This document shows, in pieces, positions 35,759 to 45,158 of a stretch of 64,000 bases of DNA. The DNA lies in the NCBI GenBank assembly GCA_001870995.2, contig MLAV02000011.1, forward strand, positions 62,001 to 126,000, in the 5' to 3' direction. The stretch is from Chitinophaga sp. CB10. GTDB taxonomy: Bacteria > Bacteroidota > Bacteroidia > Chitinophagales > Chitinophagaceae. The translations under genes and the position numbers were made by a program. Position 1 is the first letter of the stretch, and every line of letters starts with the position of its first letter. The notes under the pieces are model-generated. The model was given only the letters and a program-made list of their open reading frames with translations, had not been told where the DNA came from and did not search any database.

Positions 35759-36784
35759 TTAATACTGCCAGAGGTCCTGTTCTTTGTTGAAGATACGGTC
35801 TTTGATGGCCTGACCTTCCAGGAGGCGCATTACACCGTCTTTGATGTAATCTTTGATTTCGCGGTTATAGGTGTTGTTTTCCTTCACGATATAACTGCCA
35901 AAGAAGCGCATTTCGAACAGGTCTTCCCAGCTGATGGTAGATGCGTCGTTATTCTGGTTGTACACATCGTATTTAGCCAGCACAGGGCGCATATCAGGGT
36001 AGTACACCCAGAACAGCGGGATGGAGGCGCGAACGGAGCCGTCTTCGTTCATACGGGACATCAGCGGGGCAATACCGAGGATGCGGACTTTGAGCTGAGA
36101 GGCTTCTTTGTCAAACACCCATACTTCTTTGATCTTGTATTGCTTGATGGTATTCGGATCGAAGTCGTCGCGGGTGGTTACCAGCTTTTCTTCGCCGGTA
36201 ACAGGGTCGATGGAACGCACCTGTCTTTCTTCCCCGGAGATTTTCTTTTCGATCTCTTCGTACGGCATTACGGTAGTGAAGCGGTCGTCAATAGGATTGA
36301 AGGCTTCTACTTCCTTGTTTTTAATTGCAGTGAGCAGAATGTTGATAAACAGCTGATTGGTACCTGCTTCATCCTCAACGTTGTATTGGAAAGGCAGGTT
36401 GATTTTTTCCCTCACGTCAATGATTTGCCAAACGCGTTTTTCCCAGAAACGGTCATCTTCGCGGATGTAGTCGTACACGATAGGTACGCGTTCTCTCGCG
36501 AGGTTACGTTCTACCACACCGTCGACACGCAGCGATTTACGCGGCGTATCCACAGGGCCTGCAGCTGCGGGGGCGGCTGTAGGCGTTGGGGGCGGAGGAG
36601 TAGCAACAGCGTTACCTGTTGCCGGGTTCACTACCGGCGCGTTGGGGTCTTGTTGAGGAGGGGCAGCCTGGGTTGCAGTTCTGCGGCGGGTGGTACCGCC
36701 ACGGCGCTGCGCTTCAGCTGCTGTTGCCAGCATTACCAGCAACATGGTACACCAACCAATTCTGTTAAAGATTACTGCTCGCAT
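35759..36784 (-). CDS. gldN: Gliding motility / type IX secretion protein GldN
   Basis: Periplasmic partner of GldK in the ring of the type IX secretion system. Seen: signal peptide (1-25, ending AAEAQ), a low-complexity Pro/Ala/Thr stretch (about 27-80), then the GldN core with YDYIREDDRFWEKRVWQIIDVREKINLPF, EEIEKKISG, YKIKEVWVFDKE and MSRMNEDGSVRASIPLFWVYYPDMRPVLAKYDVYN. 341 aa. Last gene of the operon, 22 bp after gldM. Confidence 0.95.
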   Translation of the reverse strand: MRAVIFNRIGWCTMLLVMLATAAEAQRRGGTTRRRTATQAAPPQQDPNAPVVNPATGNAVATPPPPTPTAAPAAAGPVDTPRKSLRVDGVVERNLARERVPIVYDYIREDDRFWEKRVWQIIDVREKINLPFQYNVEDEAGTNQLFINILLTAIKNKEVEAFNPIDDRFTTVMPYEEIEKKISGEERQVRSIDPVTGEEKLVTTRDDFDPNTIKQYKIKEVWVFDKEASQLKVRILGIAPLMSRMNEDGSVRASIPLFWVYYPDMRPVLAKYDVYNQNNDASTISWEDLFEMRFFGSYIVKENNTYNREIKDYIKDGVMRLLEGQAIKDRIFNKEQDLWQY

Positions 36785-36806
36785 ATTTCAGCAATTAATT
36801 AATCCG

Positions 36807-38348
36807 TTAGTTTAATTTATACATAGTAGAAGGCATGGTACGAACAACGCCGTCCGGTCCTTTTACTTTTACGTTATCGATGTGAACGATATCACCTGGT
36901 CGCAGTGAACGGATAGAAGCCGCGAGGTTAGCAGGGAAGTAAGGAGATGAAGCATCGCCTTCCTGGTATTCTTTACCTCTTGATTCGATACCGATACGGA
37001 AACCAACTACATCGTATTTAACACCTTCAAATTCGAAATCTTCCAATACTGCGCGAACACCTTGCTGGATTCTGAATTCAGCTGCTTTAACGCTACCGCC
37101 TTTATAGGTACCAACCTGGAGGGTTGGATCCGGCACGCGTTTTACGCGGAATTCCTTCTGGCCGAGGGAACGGGTTTTACCGTCGATATTGGCTACTACG
37201 TTGATAACAGCTTTACCCGGAGAAGAAACGTTCACTACATAAGTACCTGCTGATTTTTTAGTAATGCTGCCATTTCCGGAGAGGGAAGCAGAAACACTTT
37301 CAGCCGGTACGCCTGCTGCAGAGATAGAGATCGGGTTTTGTACGCCGATGTACAGTACGTTCATTTTATCTGCAGAGATGGAAGTGCTGGAAGCACCTAC
37401 ATTATAAGTTTCGGTAAAAGGGAAGGACTGTGGTTCGCCACCGTTAGGGGAAGGCAGTGTTACTGTACCAGAGATGGTTTTTTCACCGATACCGCTGGCA
37501 GTAGTTCTGAAGGTACCCAGACCGTCGTGCGCTTCAATTGTTTGACCATTCACGGTGATAGAAGGATTCACAGTAGAGCTGTATGCACCCACTGCGATGC
37601 TTGCTACCAGTTCCTGACCATCCATCAGGTTTTTGGAGTTCAGGGAAATGAAAGGTCTGATTTTGTCGAATTTGAAGTCTTTTTCACTGATCTGTTTGAA
37701 CAGGTTGTCAATGATTGCGGCTTCAGAGTTTTTGATATCGTTCTGGAATTTGCTCAGGATGGTTACAGCTGCGATAGTTGGAACCATGTTGAAGTGGTAG
37801 GTGGTCCATGTTTTTTTGGTTTCGGTATCATGGCCGTTGGATTTACCAACTTCAATTTTGAGCGGGAGTGATTTTTCGAAAGCCGGTTTATCGGTAGCGG
37901 AAACGTAGGAGAGGAACTGATTGCGGAGCGCTTTCAGTTTAGCTTCCAGTTCAGGACCTTTCTTATTGTTTTCCATTACGCGGGTAGGCGCGTCGAGGTC
38001 GCTCATACCTTTGATCTGACCGTTTTCATCCAAACCGCCTGCTTCCGTGATAATTGTTTTTTTCAGGCCTTCGATATAGTCGAAAGCTTCTTTGGAGGCA
38101 GCTTTTACCAGGTCGGCCTTTTGTTTGTAGGGACCGGCTTTGGCGGCATCAGATTCCATTTGTTTTGCGAACTGAGCATAAACTACGTCGTTTTTCTCAG
38201 TGATGGAACTGTTGGAGGTATTGATAGAGTTATTAACGATAGTAAATGCGTTCAATATTTCAGCAGAGACGTTCAACGCCAGCATGGCCGTCAAGACCAG
38301 GTACATGATGTTGATCATCTTCTGCCGGGGATCTTTAGGTAGTGCCAT
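36807..38348 (-). CDS. gldM: Gliding motility / type IX secretion motor protein GldM
   Basis: Inner-membrane protein with one N-terminal helix (about 11-29, INIMYLVLTAMLALNVSAEI) and a long periplasmic arm of four domains that reaches the GldK/GldN ring and transmits proton-driven rotation. Seen: the conserved opening PKDPRQKMINIMYLVLTAMLALNVSAEILNAF shortened to its first half here, helical domain to about 230, then Ig-like domains and a C-terminal domain ending RTMPSTMYKLN. 513 aa is typical. It follows gldL by 53 bp. Confidence 0.97.
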   Translation of the reverse strand: MALPKDPRQKMINIMYLVLTAMLALNVSAEILNAFTIVNNSINTSNSSITEKNDVVYAQFAKQMESDAAKAGPYKQKADLVKAASKEAFDYIEGLKKTIITEAGGLDENGQIKGMSDLDAPTRVMENNKKGPELEAKLKALRNQFLSYVSATDKPAFEKSLPLKIEVGKSNGHDTETKKTWTTYHFNMVPTIAAVTILSKFQNDIKNSEAAIIDNLFKQISEKDFKFDKIRPFISLNSKNLMDGQELVASIAVGAYSSTVNPSITVNGQTIEAHDGLGTFRTTASGIGEKTISGTVTLPSPNGGEPQSFPFTETYNVGASSTSISADKMNVLYIGVQNPISISAAGVPAESVSASLSGNGSITKKSAGTYVVNVSSPGKAVINVVANIDGKTRSLGQKEFRVKRVPDPTLQVGTYKGGSVKAAEFRIQQGVRAVLEDFEFEGVKYDVVGFRIGIESRGKEYQEGDASSPYFPANLAASIRSLRPGDIVHIDNVKVKGPDGVVRTMPSTMYKLN

Positions 38349-38401
38349 AGTTTGTTTTCAGAATTTAAGAATGTTTTTGATTCGAAACTAGTAGCATTTC
38401 C

Positions 38402-39148
38402 TTATCTGGCACCGTGCATAGCGCTCAGCATGTTACCGTAAACAGTGTTGAGGTTGCTGAGGTTTTTAGCAAGCAGTGTGATTTGTTCCTGTGCTTTTTT
38501 AGCATCTTCGATGCTGTTGCTCATAGCGGCTGAAGTATTCTGCAGGTTGCTGTAGAATTTGTTCATTGCTTTGAGGTGGTTGTTGGTATCCTGCATTTCC
38601 AGCTCATAGATCGCGTTGAGGGAAGCCAGGTTTTTGGTCATACCCTGCATCTGAACATGGAATTCTTTAGTAGATTCAGAAGCGCTGTTGAAGGAAGATA
38701 CCGCAGAAGCAGCCTGTGTGTACGCGCTGGCTACGTTGCCGATAGCGGCGGCAGCTTCACGTGTTTTGGCAGTGTAATCGCCGGTGGCGGCTACTACATC
38801 GCTGATATCTCTCATTTTGTCAACAGTGGTACCCAGTTTCTGGAAGTTTTCGCTCAGGCGTTGCAGGTTAGCAGGCGTGATGTCCGCTTCCTGGAGCATT
38901 TTGTCGAGGCCGGCAACGGCAGGGCTGCCCGCCACCACAACGGCGCCGCCTTCAGCATGACCGCCACTGGTGTCCGGAACGAATGCGTAAACAAAGAAGA
39001 TGAGGGCCTCTACGCTAAGACCAACGATCAGCGCGATATCAGCTCCGCGCCAGTGCTGCAGTTTAAAAAGTGCGCCTATAATTACAATAGAGGCTGCAAT
39101 ACATACGAAAAAGTTCAGCCAGCTAGCTTTCTTAGGATTCATAGCCAT
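38402..39148 (-). CDS. gldL: Gliding motility / type IX secretion motor protein GldL
   Basis: Inner-membrane stator protein forming the proton channel with the GldM helix. Seen: two N-terminal helices (about 11-30 and 36-55) with FKLQHWRGAD between them and an acidic residue inside helix 2 (VEALIF), followed by a long cytoplasmic coiled-coil-rich part (AVSSFNSASESTKEFHVQMQ region onward). 248 aa, normal. It lies between gldK (134 bp) and gldM. Confidence 0.96.
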   Translation of the reverse strand: MAMNPKKASWLNFFVCIAASIVIIGALFKLQHWRGADIALIVGLSVEALIFFVYAFVPDTSGGHAEGGAVVVAGSPAVAGLDKMLQEADITPANLQRLSENFQKLGTTVDKMRDISDVVAATGDYTAKTREAAAAIGNVASAYTQAASAVSSFNSASESTKEFHVQMQGMTKNLASLNAIYELEMQDTNNHLKAMNKFYSNLQNTSAAMSNSIEDAKKAQEQITLLAKNLSNLNTVYGNMLSAMHGAR

Positions 39149-39282
39149 AGGTTAAAATTTAATCTGGTTAAAGTGTTTAGTGTTAAATTTCTGTATGGAA
39201 TAGTTATTACTCAACGATTTGCGGATAGTGTACATCATAACTTAAAGGCTTTAATTGTTTTTAATAATTCCAGCCATTTACC

Positions 39283-40554
39283 TTAGTGACGTCCTTTGCT
39301 CCTGCGGCTCAGCGCAATGGTGCATCTGAAACCTACGTAAGACTTAGCACTGTCTTGATACTCATATGTCCTGGTACCAGTCTGAAGGAAATAGCCGATA
39401 TCTTTCCAGGATCCTCCCCTGATGGCCTTACGTTTCATTTTCAGCGGCGCATCATCCGGAACATCCATTCTTAAATACGGGTTCATATCAGAGGTAAAGG
39501 AATAAGCATTTTCGTAGAAGATATCCGCAGTCCACTCCGCTACGTTACCAGCCATGCAGTACAGGCCGTAGTCGTTAGGCCAGTAGGCGTCTGCGCGAAC
39601 GGTGTAGAATCCGCCATCTTCCGGATAGTTACCGCGGCCTGGTTTGAAGTTGGCCAGCAGACATCCTTTTTTATTGCGGATATAGTAACCACCCCATGGG
39701 TAAGGAGTTTGTTCTCTACCACCGCGGGCGGCGTATTCCCACTGCGCTTCAGACGGCAGCTGGAATTTATCTTCCGTGAATAATTTCTTAGAGGTACGAT
39801 AGTCTTCCCAGAACTTACTTCTCCATTCGCAGAAGGCGGTAGCCTGGTGCCAGTTTACGCCTACTACCGGATAGTTGTCGAATGCCGGGTGCCAGAAGTA
39901 CATACGGGTCATCGGCTCGTTGTAGGCATATGAGAAGTCCCTGATCCAGCACAGCGTGTCCGGATAAATGGGCACGTCTTTTTTCACGATGAACTGGGAA
40001 CGCGGTTTACCGGCATTTTCTCTCAACTTGGCTTTATCCCAGTTGAAAGTTTCCTGGTGGTAAATCAGTTTTCCCACGTCGATATCCTTGCGGCCGTACA
40101 GGCGATCCGCTTCGGAGTAGATGATAGCATCCAGCTTTTCGGTGATTCCCTTGTCTTTCCAGTTGATCTTCTGCTTCCAGTCGATCACGTCCTGCCCATC
40201 TTCCTGCTTCACATGGCCGAGCAGGATATGCGCGATGGAGTCACGAACCCAATCCACAAACTGGCGGTATTCGTTATTGGTGATTTCCGTAGCATCCATG
40301 TAGAAGCCGGAAATGGAAATAGACTTGTTACGGGCTGTAAACGCGTAGTTCACATCCTCGTCACTAGGTCCCATATGGAATGTTCCTGGTTGTACGTAAA
40401 CCATTCCATAGGGTACAGGGGGATAATACTTTGGTCGTGGACTAACGCCAATCAGTTGCCCTTGCGCATTTTTGGGGGTTTTACTACCTCCACAGCTGGC
40501 AAGCAGGGAAACCAGCAAAATTGCCAACAGACCTCTTAAATAGTTAAGCTTCAT
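39283..40554 (-). CDS. gldK: Gliding motility / type IX secretion lipoprotein GldK
   Basis: Outer-membrane-attached lipoprotein forming the large periplasmic ring with GldN. Seen: lipoprotein signal LLASC (Cys about 21) and a formylglycine-generating-enzyme/sulfatase-modifying fold with VYVQPGTFHMGPSDED, YPVVGVNWHQATAFCEWRS, LPSEAQWEYAARGG, MAGNVAEWTADIF and RGGSWKDIGYFLQTG. About 423 aa. I start at the ATG giving MKLNYLRGLL, which yields a clean signal peptide; two upstream in-frame Mets would add 5 or 24 residues before it. First gene of the operon. Confidence 0.95.
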   Translation of the reverse strand: MKLNYLRGLLAILLVSLLASCGGSKTPKNAQGQLIGVSPRPKYYPPVPYGMVYVQPGTFHMGPSDEDVNYAFTARNKSISISGFYMDATEITNNEYRQFVDWVRDSIAHILLGHVKQEDGQDVIDWKQKINWKDKGITEKLDAIIYSEADRLYGRKDIDVGKLIYHQETFNWDKAKLRENAGKPRSQFIVKKDVPIYPDTLCWIRDFSYAYNEPMTRMYFWHPAFDNYPVVGVNWHQATAFCEWRSKFWEDYRTSKKLFTEDKFQLPSEAQWEYAARGGREQTPYPWGGYYIRNKKGCLLANFKPGRGNYPEDGGFYTVRADAYWPNDYGLYCMAGNVAEWTADIFYENAYSFTSDMNPYLRMDVPDDAPLKMKRKAIRGGSWKDIGYFLQTGTRTYEYQDSAKSYVGFRCTIALSRRSKGRH

Positions 40555-40668
40555 AAGGGTAGCTTTCATCAGAATATGTTTTTCTATTAACCAGCCAGGT
40601 GTTTTTGCCAGTAAACAAGGGAACACTTTTTCTCATATTATCACCCGCTGCGTTTATATGAAAGATAG

Positions 40669-40676
40669 CAAATGTA
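40669..40676 (-). promoter_or_regulatory. -7 box of the gldKLMN operon
   Basis: TACATTTG on the minus strand, a perfect TAnnTTTG, giving a leader of about 108 nt to the chosen gldK start. The rest of this AT-rich gap holds a 20-bp TTATTATAT-CC-ATATAATAA inverted repeat at 40771-40790. Confidence 0.45.
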
Positions 40677-40839
40677 ATAATTAATTTTAATCCGTAGTTA
40701 CTTTTTATCCAACTTTTTCAATTCCACATACTGCGACCCGGTAACTAATTTAAACGTATTTTTTAACATTTTATTATATCCATATAATAACATTTTTCAA
40801 TTTATACGCATCCCTTACAGGGTGCAAGTTACATAATAA

Positions 40840-42885
40840 TTATATTAAATTAATAATTTCGCTTATATAAAAAACGGGCTTAATGCAATGGTAATCTTTA
40901 CATAAGTACACCAGGGTTTCATTTTCCCGGAGGCGGTCCGTCAGCAACGGCATATCCTCCTTATTTTTTTCCGCTCCCAATAAAACCCGGTAGGGGATGA
41001 ACCATTTACCCGCTTCGGATAACCTGGCCTGGTAGTCTTTCCCGACTACCGCGATTTCGGCTGTGCCCTGTACAAACTGTAATAACTGAGACGCCCAAAC
41101 GCCAAATGAGGTGGGGTATCTTACCGCGGTTTGTGACAGTCCTGACACCGCGCCTATGGCCTTGTCTGCCAGACTTTTATCTCCGAAAACAACGGAAAGC
41201 GCCCAAAGGTTCTGCGCCATTATCGCATTGCCGCTAGGCGTAGCGCCGTCGTACACTTCTTTTTTCCTGACTATAACGTCTTTTTGGTCGTCTATTGTAT
41301 AATAAAAATATTGTCCACTTTCGTCTGAAAAGTGCGCTATCACAAAGTTAGCCAGGTTGCGGGCGGTATAAAGATGACCCAGGTCACCGGTGACTTCTGA
41401 CAGTGCGATCAGGGCCCTGATCAGGTAAGCATAATCGTCCAGGAATGCCGGGTACTTTGCTTTTGCGTCCTTCCAGGTATGATAGAACGCATAACTCCCC
41501 TCTTTTATGCGGAATTCCTGCAAACAAAATTCGATGTTCCGTATAGCCGCTTCCCGGTAGGCCTCCACGCCCAGCGCGGCGTAAGCTCTGCAATAGGCAT
41601 GCGCCATGAGGGCATTCCAGCCCAGCAGCACCTTATCGTCCAGCCCGGGCCTGACCCGCTGCGCCCTAATGGCCATCAGCTTTTCCCGGCAGCCTTGGAG
41701 CATGGCGCCCAGTACGGCCGGATCGTAGCCTTTTTCCGCGGCAAACTGCTCCAATGGCTGCTGTACCCAGAGGATGTTGGTTTCTTCCCAGTTGCCATGT
41801 TCGCTTACGTCGTAATATTCGCAGAAGGGGCCTGCCTGTTCCCCCAGGATATGATGGATTTCCGCTTTGCTCCAGGTATAGAATTTCCCTTCCACGCCTT
41901 CGGAATCAGCGTCCAGGGCGGAGTAAAAGCCTCCCTGTGGCGCCGTCATCTCCCGGGCTATAAATTCCAGTGTATGCTTTATCGTTTGGGCATATACGTC
42001 GTTTTTGGTAAGCTGCCATGCATCGCAAAGGACATCGATGAGCAGGGCATTGTCGTACAGCATTTTTTCAAAATGCGGGGCCAGCCACTTCTCATCCACG
42101 GAATAACGGGCAAAACCGCCACCCAGCTGGTCATAGATGCCGCCCCGGATCATTTTGTCCAGCGACAGTAACGCCTGCTGCAGGGATTCCGGGTCTTTAT
42201 AAAAATGATGATACCGCAGGAGATAGGCGATGCTAAAGGTTTGCGGGAACTTGGGCGCGCGGCCGAATCCACCCCAGACCTTATCCCCCTGGCGCAGGAT
42301 ATTTTCCCGGATGGTATCTGCCTGTTCTTTGGTAAACAGCTCTTCCACCGGTACTTTCAGGTTAAGGCCGGCCTGGATGCCAAACTGGCTGGCCTGTTCC
42401 AGGTGTTGTGTAAGGGTATCGGCCTGCTGCTCGATTTCGTCCCGTTTATGGGCATAGGCATCGGCGAGGGAATAGAGTACATCCTTCCAGGAAGGCCTGT
42501 TGTACGCCTTTACCGGCGGATAGTAGGTGCCTCCGTAGAAAGGCTTTTTATCCGGGGTGAGGAATACGTTGAGCGGCCATCCGCCGGCGCCGGTCATGGC
42601 CTGCACGGCGTCCATGTATATATGATCGAGATCGGGCCGCTCTTCACGGTCAATCTTGATGTTGATGAAATGCTCATTCATGATACGCGCTGTTTCGGGA
42701 TCTTCGAAACTCTCGCGCTCCATCACATGGCACCAGTGACAGGCAGCATATCCAATGCTTACCAGGATGGGTTTATCCTCCTTCACGGCCCTTTCGAGCG
42801 CCTCTTCGCCCCATGGATACCAATCGACAGGGTTGTGTGCATGTTGCAGCAAATAAGGGCTGGACTCGCCTATCAACTTATTCAT
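40840..42885 (-). CDS. Thioredoxin-domain protein of the YyaL/DUF255 family
   Basis: 681-aa cytoplasmic protein. Seen: N-terminal thioredoxin-like domain opening NKLIGESSPYLLQHAHNPVDWYPWGEEAL with the redox pair CHWC (Cys 49 and 52) and AVQAMTGAGGWPLNVFLTPD, then an (alpha/alpha)6-type domain with GGGFARYSVDEKWLAPHFEKMLYDNALL and FYSALDADSEGVEGKFYTW. Relatives are called spermatogenesis-associated protein 20-like; the enzyme activity is not known. No signal peptide. It is transcribed alone. Confidence 0.9.
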   Translation of the reverse strand: MNKLIGESSPYLLQHAHNPVDWYPWGEEALERAVKEDKPILVSIGYAACHWCHVMERESFEDPETARIMNEHFINIKIDREERPDLDHIYMDAVQAMTGAGGWPLNVFLTPDKKPFYGGTYYPPVKAYNRPSWKDVLYSLADAYAHKRDEIEQQADTLTQHLEQASQFGIQAGLNLKVPVEELFTKEQADTIRENILRQGDKVWGGFGRAPKFPQTFSIAYLLRYHHFYKDPESLQQALLSLDKMIRGGIYDQLGGGFARYSVDEKWLAPHFEKMLYDNALLIDVLCDAWQLTKNDVYAQTIKHTLEFIAREMTAPQGGFYSALDADSEGVEGKFYTWSKAEIHHILGEQAGPFCEYYDVSEHGNWEETNILWVQQPLEQFAAEKGYDPAVLGAMLQGCREKLMAIRAQRVRPGLDDKVLLGWNALMAHAYCRAYAALGVEAYREAAIRNIEFCLQEFRIKEGSYAFYHTWKDAKAKYPAFLDDYAYLIRALIALSEVTGDLGHLYTARNLANFVIAHFSDESGQYFYYTIDDQKDVIVRKKEVYDGATPSGNAIMAQNLWALSVVFGDKSLADKAIGAVSGLSQTAVRYPTSFGVWASQLLQFVQGTAEIAVVGKDYQARLSEAGKWFIPYRVLLGAEKNKEDMPLLTDRLRENETLVYLCKDYHCIKPVFYISEIINLI

Positions 42886-42983
42886 GGATTCCGGTTAGAT
42901 TTAGATTGGATCTGACAGTTAGTTCGTGTAACGTGGTACAAAGAAATATCTTTTCATGATTTATTGAAATTATTTTTTCCTTT

Positions 42984-43080
42984 TCTGTCCAACTTCCTGA
43001 AAAAGTTGCCTGGGGCCGCTTTGCGCGCTCGGGCGCCATCCGGGGGGTGTGACGGAACTGCAGCTTCGCCGCAGTCCATA
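42984..43080. other. GC-rich intergenic block between the YyaL-type gene and hemD
   Basis: About 100 bp of clearly higher GC content than the AT-rich spacers elsewhere in the window, containing CTGC/GCAG and AACTT/AAGTT inverted repeats and a run of six Gs. Open frames across it are short and have no family resemblance. It could be a structured RNA, a repeat copy or the relic of an insertion; I cannot tell which. Confidence 0.3.
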
Positions 43081-43086
43081 AAAAAA

Positions 43087-43108
43087 GGGACAGCGCCATG
43101 GCTGTCCC
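43087..43108 (-). terminator. Intrinsic terminator after hemD
   Basis: GGGACAGC/GCTGTCCC stem with a GCCATG-type loop and TTTTTTT on the minus strand, 27 bp past the stop. Confidence 0.88.
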
Positions 43109-43134
43109 AGTCAGTTATTTCAAGCGTTTTGCGC

Positions 43135-43929
43135 TTATTTCTTACTTGATATTGCGGCAAGGTATTGTTCCAATGCTGCTACCATGCTTGGCGCCTGCGG
43201 AGCAGGAGCTTTTACATCCAGTCTTAAACCTGCCTCTTCCACAGCGGCTGAGGTGGTAGGTCCGAACGCTCCGATACGGGTACCGTTTTGTTCAAAATCC
43301 GGTACGTTTTCGAAGAGGGACTTAACGCCATAGGGACTGAAGAAAACGATCATGTCGTATTTGTTCGTAGCCAGCGCTTCCTTTACGTCATTGGAAACCG
43401 TTCTGTAAAGGGTGGCAGTTGCATACTCACATTTGTTTGCCTTCAACCATTCCTCGATGTCTTTCTTCTGGCTATCCGCACTTGGGAACAGGAATTTCTC
43501 ATTGTCCTTGTGCTTGTTCATCACCTCAAGAACACCTTTGGTAGAGCCATCCGCTCCATAAAACACCTTACGCTTGCGGTAGAGGATGAATTTTTGGAGG
43601 TACAACGCTACTGCTTCGGTAATACAGAAATACTTACAATCCTGAGAGACTTTAATTTTCATTTCCTCGCAGATCCGGAAAAAGTGATCCACAGCATTGC
43701 GACTAGTGAAAATTACTGCCGTGTAATTCAGGATGTCAATCTTCTGCTTCCTGAACTCCTTAGCAGGTAACCCTTCCACTCGAATGAACGGTAAAAAATC
43801 CAACTTTACATTGAACTTCTTGGCCAGATCAAAATAGGGAGACTTTTCTGTTTCAGGCTTAGGTTGAGAAATTAGGATTGACTGAACTTGTTTACCTTGC
43901 AAATCTTTTTTTGGCCCGCCTTTAATCAT
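43135..43929 (-). CDS. hemD: Uroporphyrinogen-III synthase
   Basis: Closes and inverts ring D of hydroxymethylbilane in haem synthesis. Seen: two similar alpha/beta lobes with VQSILISQPKPETEKSPYFDL, VIFTSRNAVDHFFRI (about 90-105), FLFPSADSQKKDIEEWL, TATLYRTVSNDV, MIVFFSPYGVKSLFEN and IGAFGPTTSAAVEEAGLRLDV, the scattered conserved sites of this divergent family. 264 aa. It lies 36 bp after a DUF4271 gene, a pairing frequent in Bacteroidota. Other hem genes are absent except hemW nearby. Confidence 0.9.
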   Translation of the reverse strand: MIKGGPKKDLQGKQVQSILISQPKPETEKSPYFDLAKKFNVKLDFLPFIRVEGLPAKEFRKQKIDILNYTAVIFTSRNAVDHFFRICEEMKIKVSQDCKYFCITEAVALYLQKFILYRKRKVFYGADGSTKGVLEVMNKHKDNEKFLFPSADSQKKDIEEWLKANKCEYATATLYRTVSNDVKEALATNKYDMIVFFSPYGVKSLFENVPDFEQNGTRIGAFGPTTSAAVEEAGLRLDVKAPAPQAPSMVAALEQYLAAISSKK

Positions 43930-43965
43930 ACTTTTTTATGCTCTAGTGTTAACAATAGGCGGTAA

Positions 43966-45012
43966 TCAGGGATTACCAGTTAACCAGATATTCAGCAACA
44001 CCTTTGTTAGTATTAAAACCGGTGCTACTTCGAATGCGCAAAGGTAAAGAAAAAAATGCAATTTACTGAAGGACAGGTATTGCTTTACCAATGAATAAGA
44101 CCTAATATACCTATAGATAACCAGTAATATAATGAAAAATATCGAAATATAAAGGAAGGTCTGGGCAATTTCCGCACTGCAAAAGGCTAATATTACCACG
44201 AAGGGCACCAACAGCACGCCCAGAATCTTGTTGATCAGGTACAAAATAAAAATATAGGCATCCGCGAGTTCGGCATTGCCGAACAGCCAGCCGCAAAACC
44301 GCAGCACTATGTATTTGGTACCGTACACGATCCCCACCAGCGCTATCAGCCCGGGTATCAGCATCCAGGGCTCCGCCTGCGGAAATACCTGCTTGCGGTA
44401 CAATACCAGGTAGAGGTACATGCCCAGGGAAATGATGAAAAACGCATTGAAGAGGAAGTTGGGGAAGGGCGACTGGGACAGCTGGTCCTTCAGCTGGCGC
44501 TGGCTCAGCGTAGGATTCAGGAAGGCCCGGAACAGGTCCGTAAAATATTTCATGTACGACAACCGGATAATGGCGATCAGCAGCAGCACGCCGCCTACGA
44601 CATATACCAGCCAATCCATGTTCTTAAACGGCCGCACTACATTTACATCCTTGTAAACGGGCTTGCCGGCTTTCAGGAACATGTTGGTACCGGCTATTTT
44701 TTGCATGTAAAGGTCGTAGTAGGATACAGGCTTGGGTTTGGGCGCTGCCGCCAGGGTATCTGCGGCCTTTTTAGCAGTATCCGCAGGGTTTACAGCGGCC
44801 ACCGCAGCGCGTTGCGCGGTATCCTTCCTGGCAGCGGCGGCTCTGGCAGCCGAATCTGCCCGGGGCTTTGCCGGCCGGGGTTTAGGACGTACCGTATCCG
44901 CTGCCTGACGGGCAGCGGTATGCGTAGGGGCAGGCGCCTTCGCGGAGTCTGCCTGTTGGGCCATCAGCGGCAGATAACAGATAGTAAGTAGTAGCAATAA
45001 CCAGTTGCGCAC
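43966..45012 (-). CDS. DUF4271 integral membrane protein
   Basis: Seen: signal-like first segment RNWLLLLLTICYLPLMAQ, a long Ala/Lys/Thr-rich low-complexity periplasmic stretch (about 20-110 of this version), then about six to seven membrane helices (first near WLVYVVGGVLLLIAII) with SQSPFPNFLFNAFFIIS and FYLYLCAFEVAPVLILTKVLL. No function is known. The frame has no ATG near its 5' end: GTG here gives a clean signal peptide; TTG codons at 45030 and 45075 are alternatives. Divergent from hemW and followed by hemD. Confidence 0.8.
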   Translation of the reverse strand: MRNWLLLLLTICYLPLMAQQADSAKAPAPTHTAARQAADTVRPKPRPAKPRADSAARAAAARKDTAQRAAVAAVNPADTAKKAADTLAAAPKPKPVSYYDLYMQKIAGTNMFLKAGKPVYKDVNVVRPFKNMDWLVYVVGGVLLLIAIIRLSYMKYFTDLFRAFLNPTLSQRQLKDQLSQSPFPNFLFNAFFIISLGMYLYLVLYRKQVFPQAEPWMLIPGLIALVGIVYGTKYIVLRFCGWLFGNAELADAYIFILYLINKILGVLLVPFVVILAFCSAEIAQTFLYISIFFIILLVIYRYIRSYSLVKQYLSFSKLHFFLYLCAFEVAPVLILTKVLLNIWLTGNP

Positions 45013-45085
45013 CCGGAAATGATTTTTCAATGAATTGAAAGAATGGCAAATAACGGCATCCTGTTCACAAAACAAAATTGAAACG

Positions 45086-45108
45086 TAATTTTGATGTTTG
45101 CAAAGATA
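45086..45108. promoter_or_regulatory. Face-to-face promoters for hemW and the DUF4271-hemD operon
   Basis: TAATTTTG on the plus strand (45086-45093) and TATCTTTG on the minus strand (45108-45101) are both perfect TAnnTTTG boxes. They point at each other so that the predicted start sites, near 45100 and 45094, cross. The two transcripts would overlap at their 5' ends and compete. No -33 TTG is obvious for either. Confidence 0.5.
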
Positions 45109-45158
45109 TTAAAATAGTCCATAGTTGGCCCGCGCCAATAAGGATAAGGAAAGCATTC

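Noticed and set aside
42878..43160. Short frames (68-73 aa) across the GC-rich block as small genes
   Set aside because: No start with a supporting promoter, no recognised domain, and they run into hemD or the YyaL-type start region in other frames.
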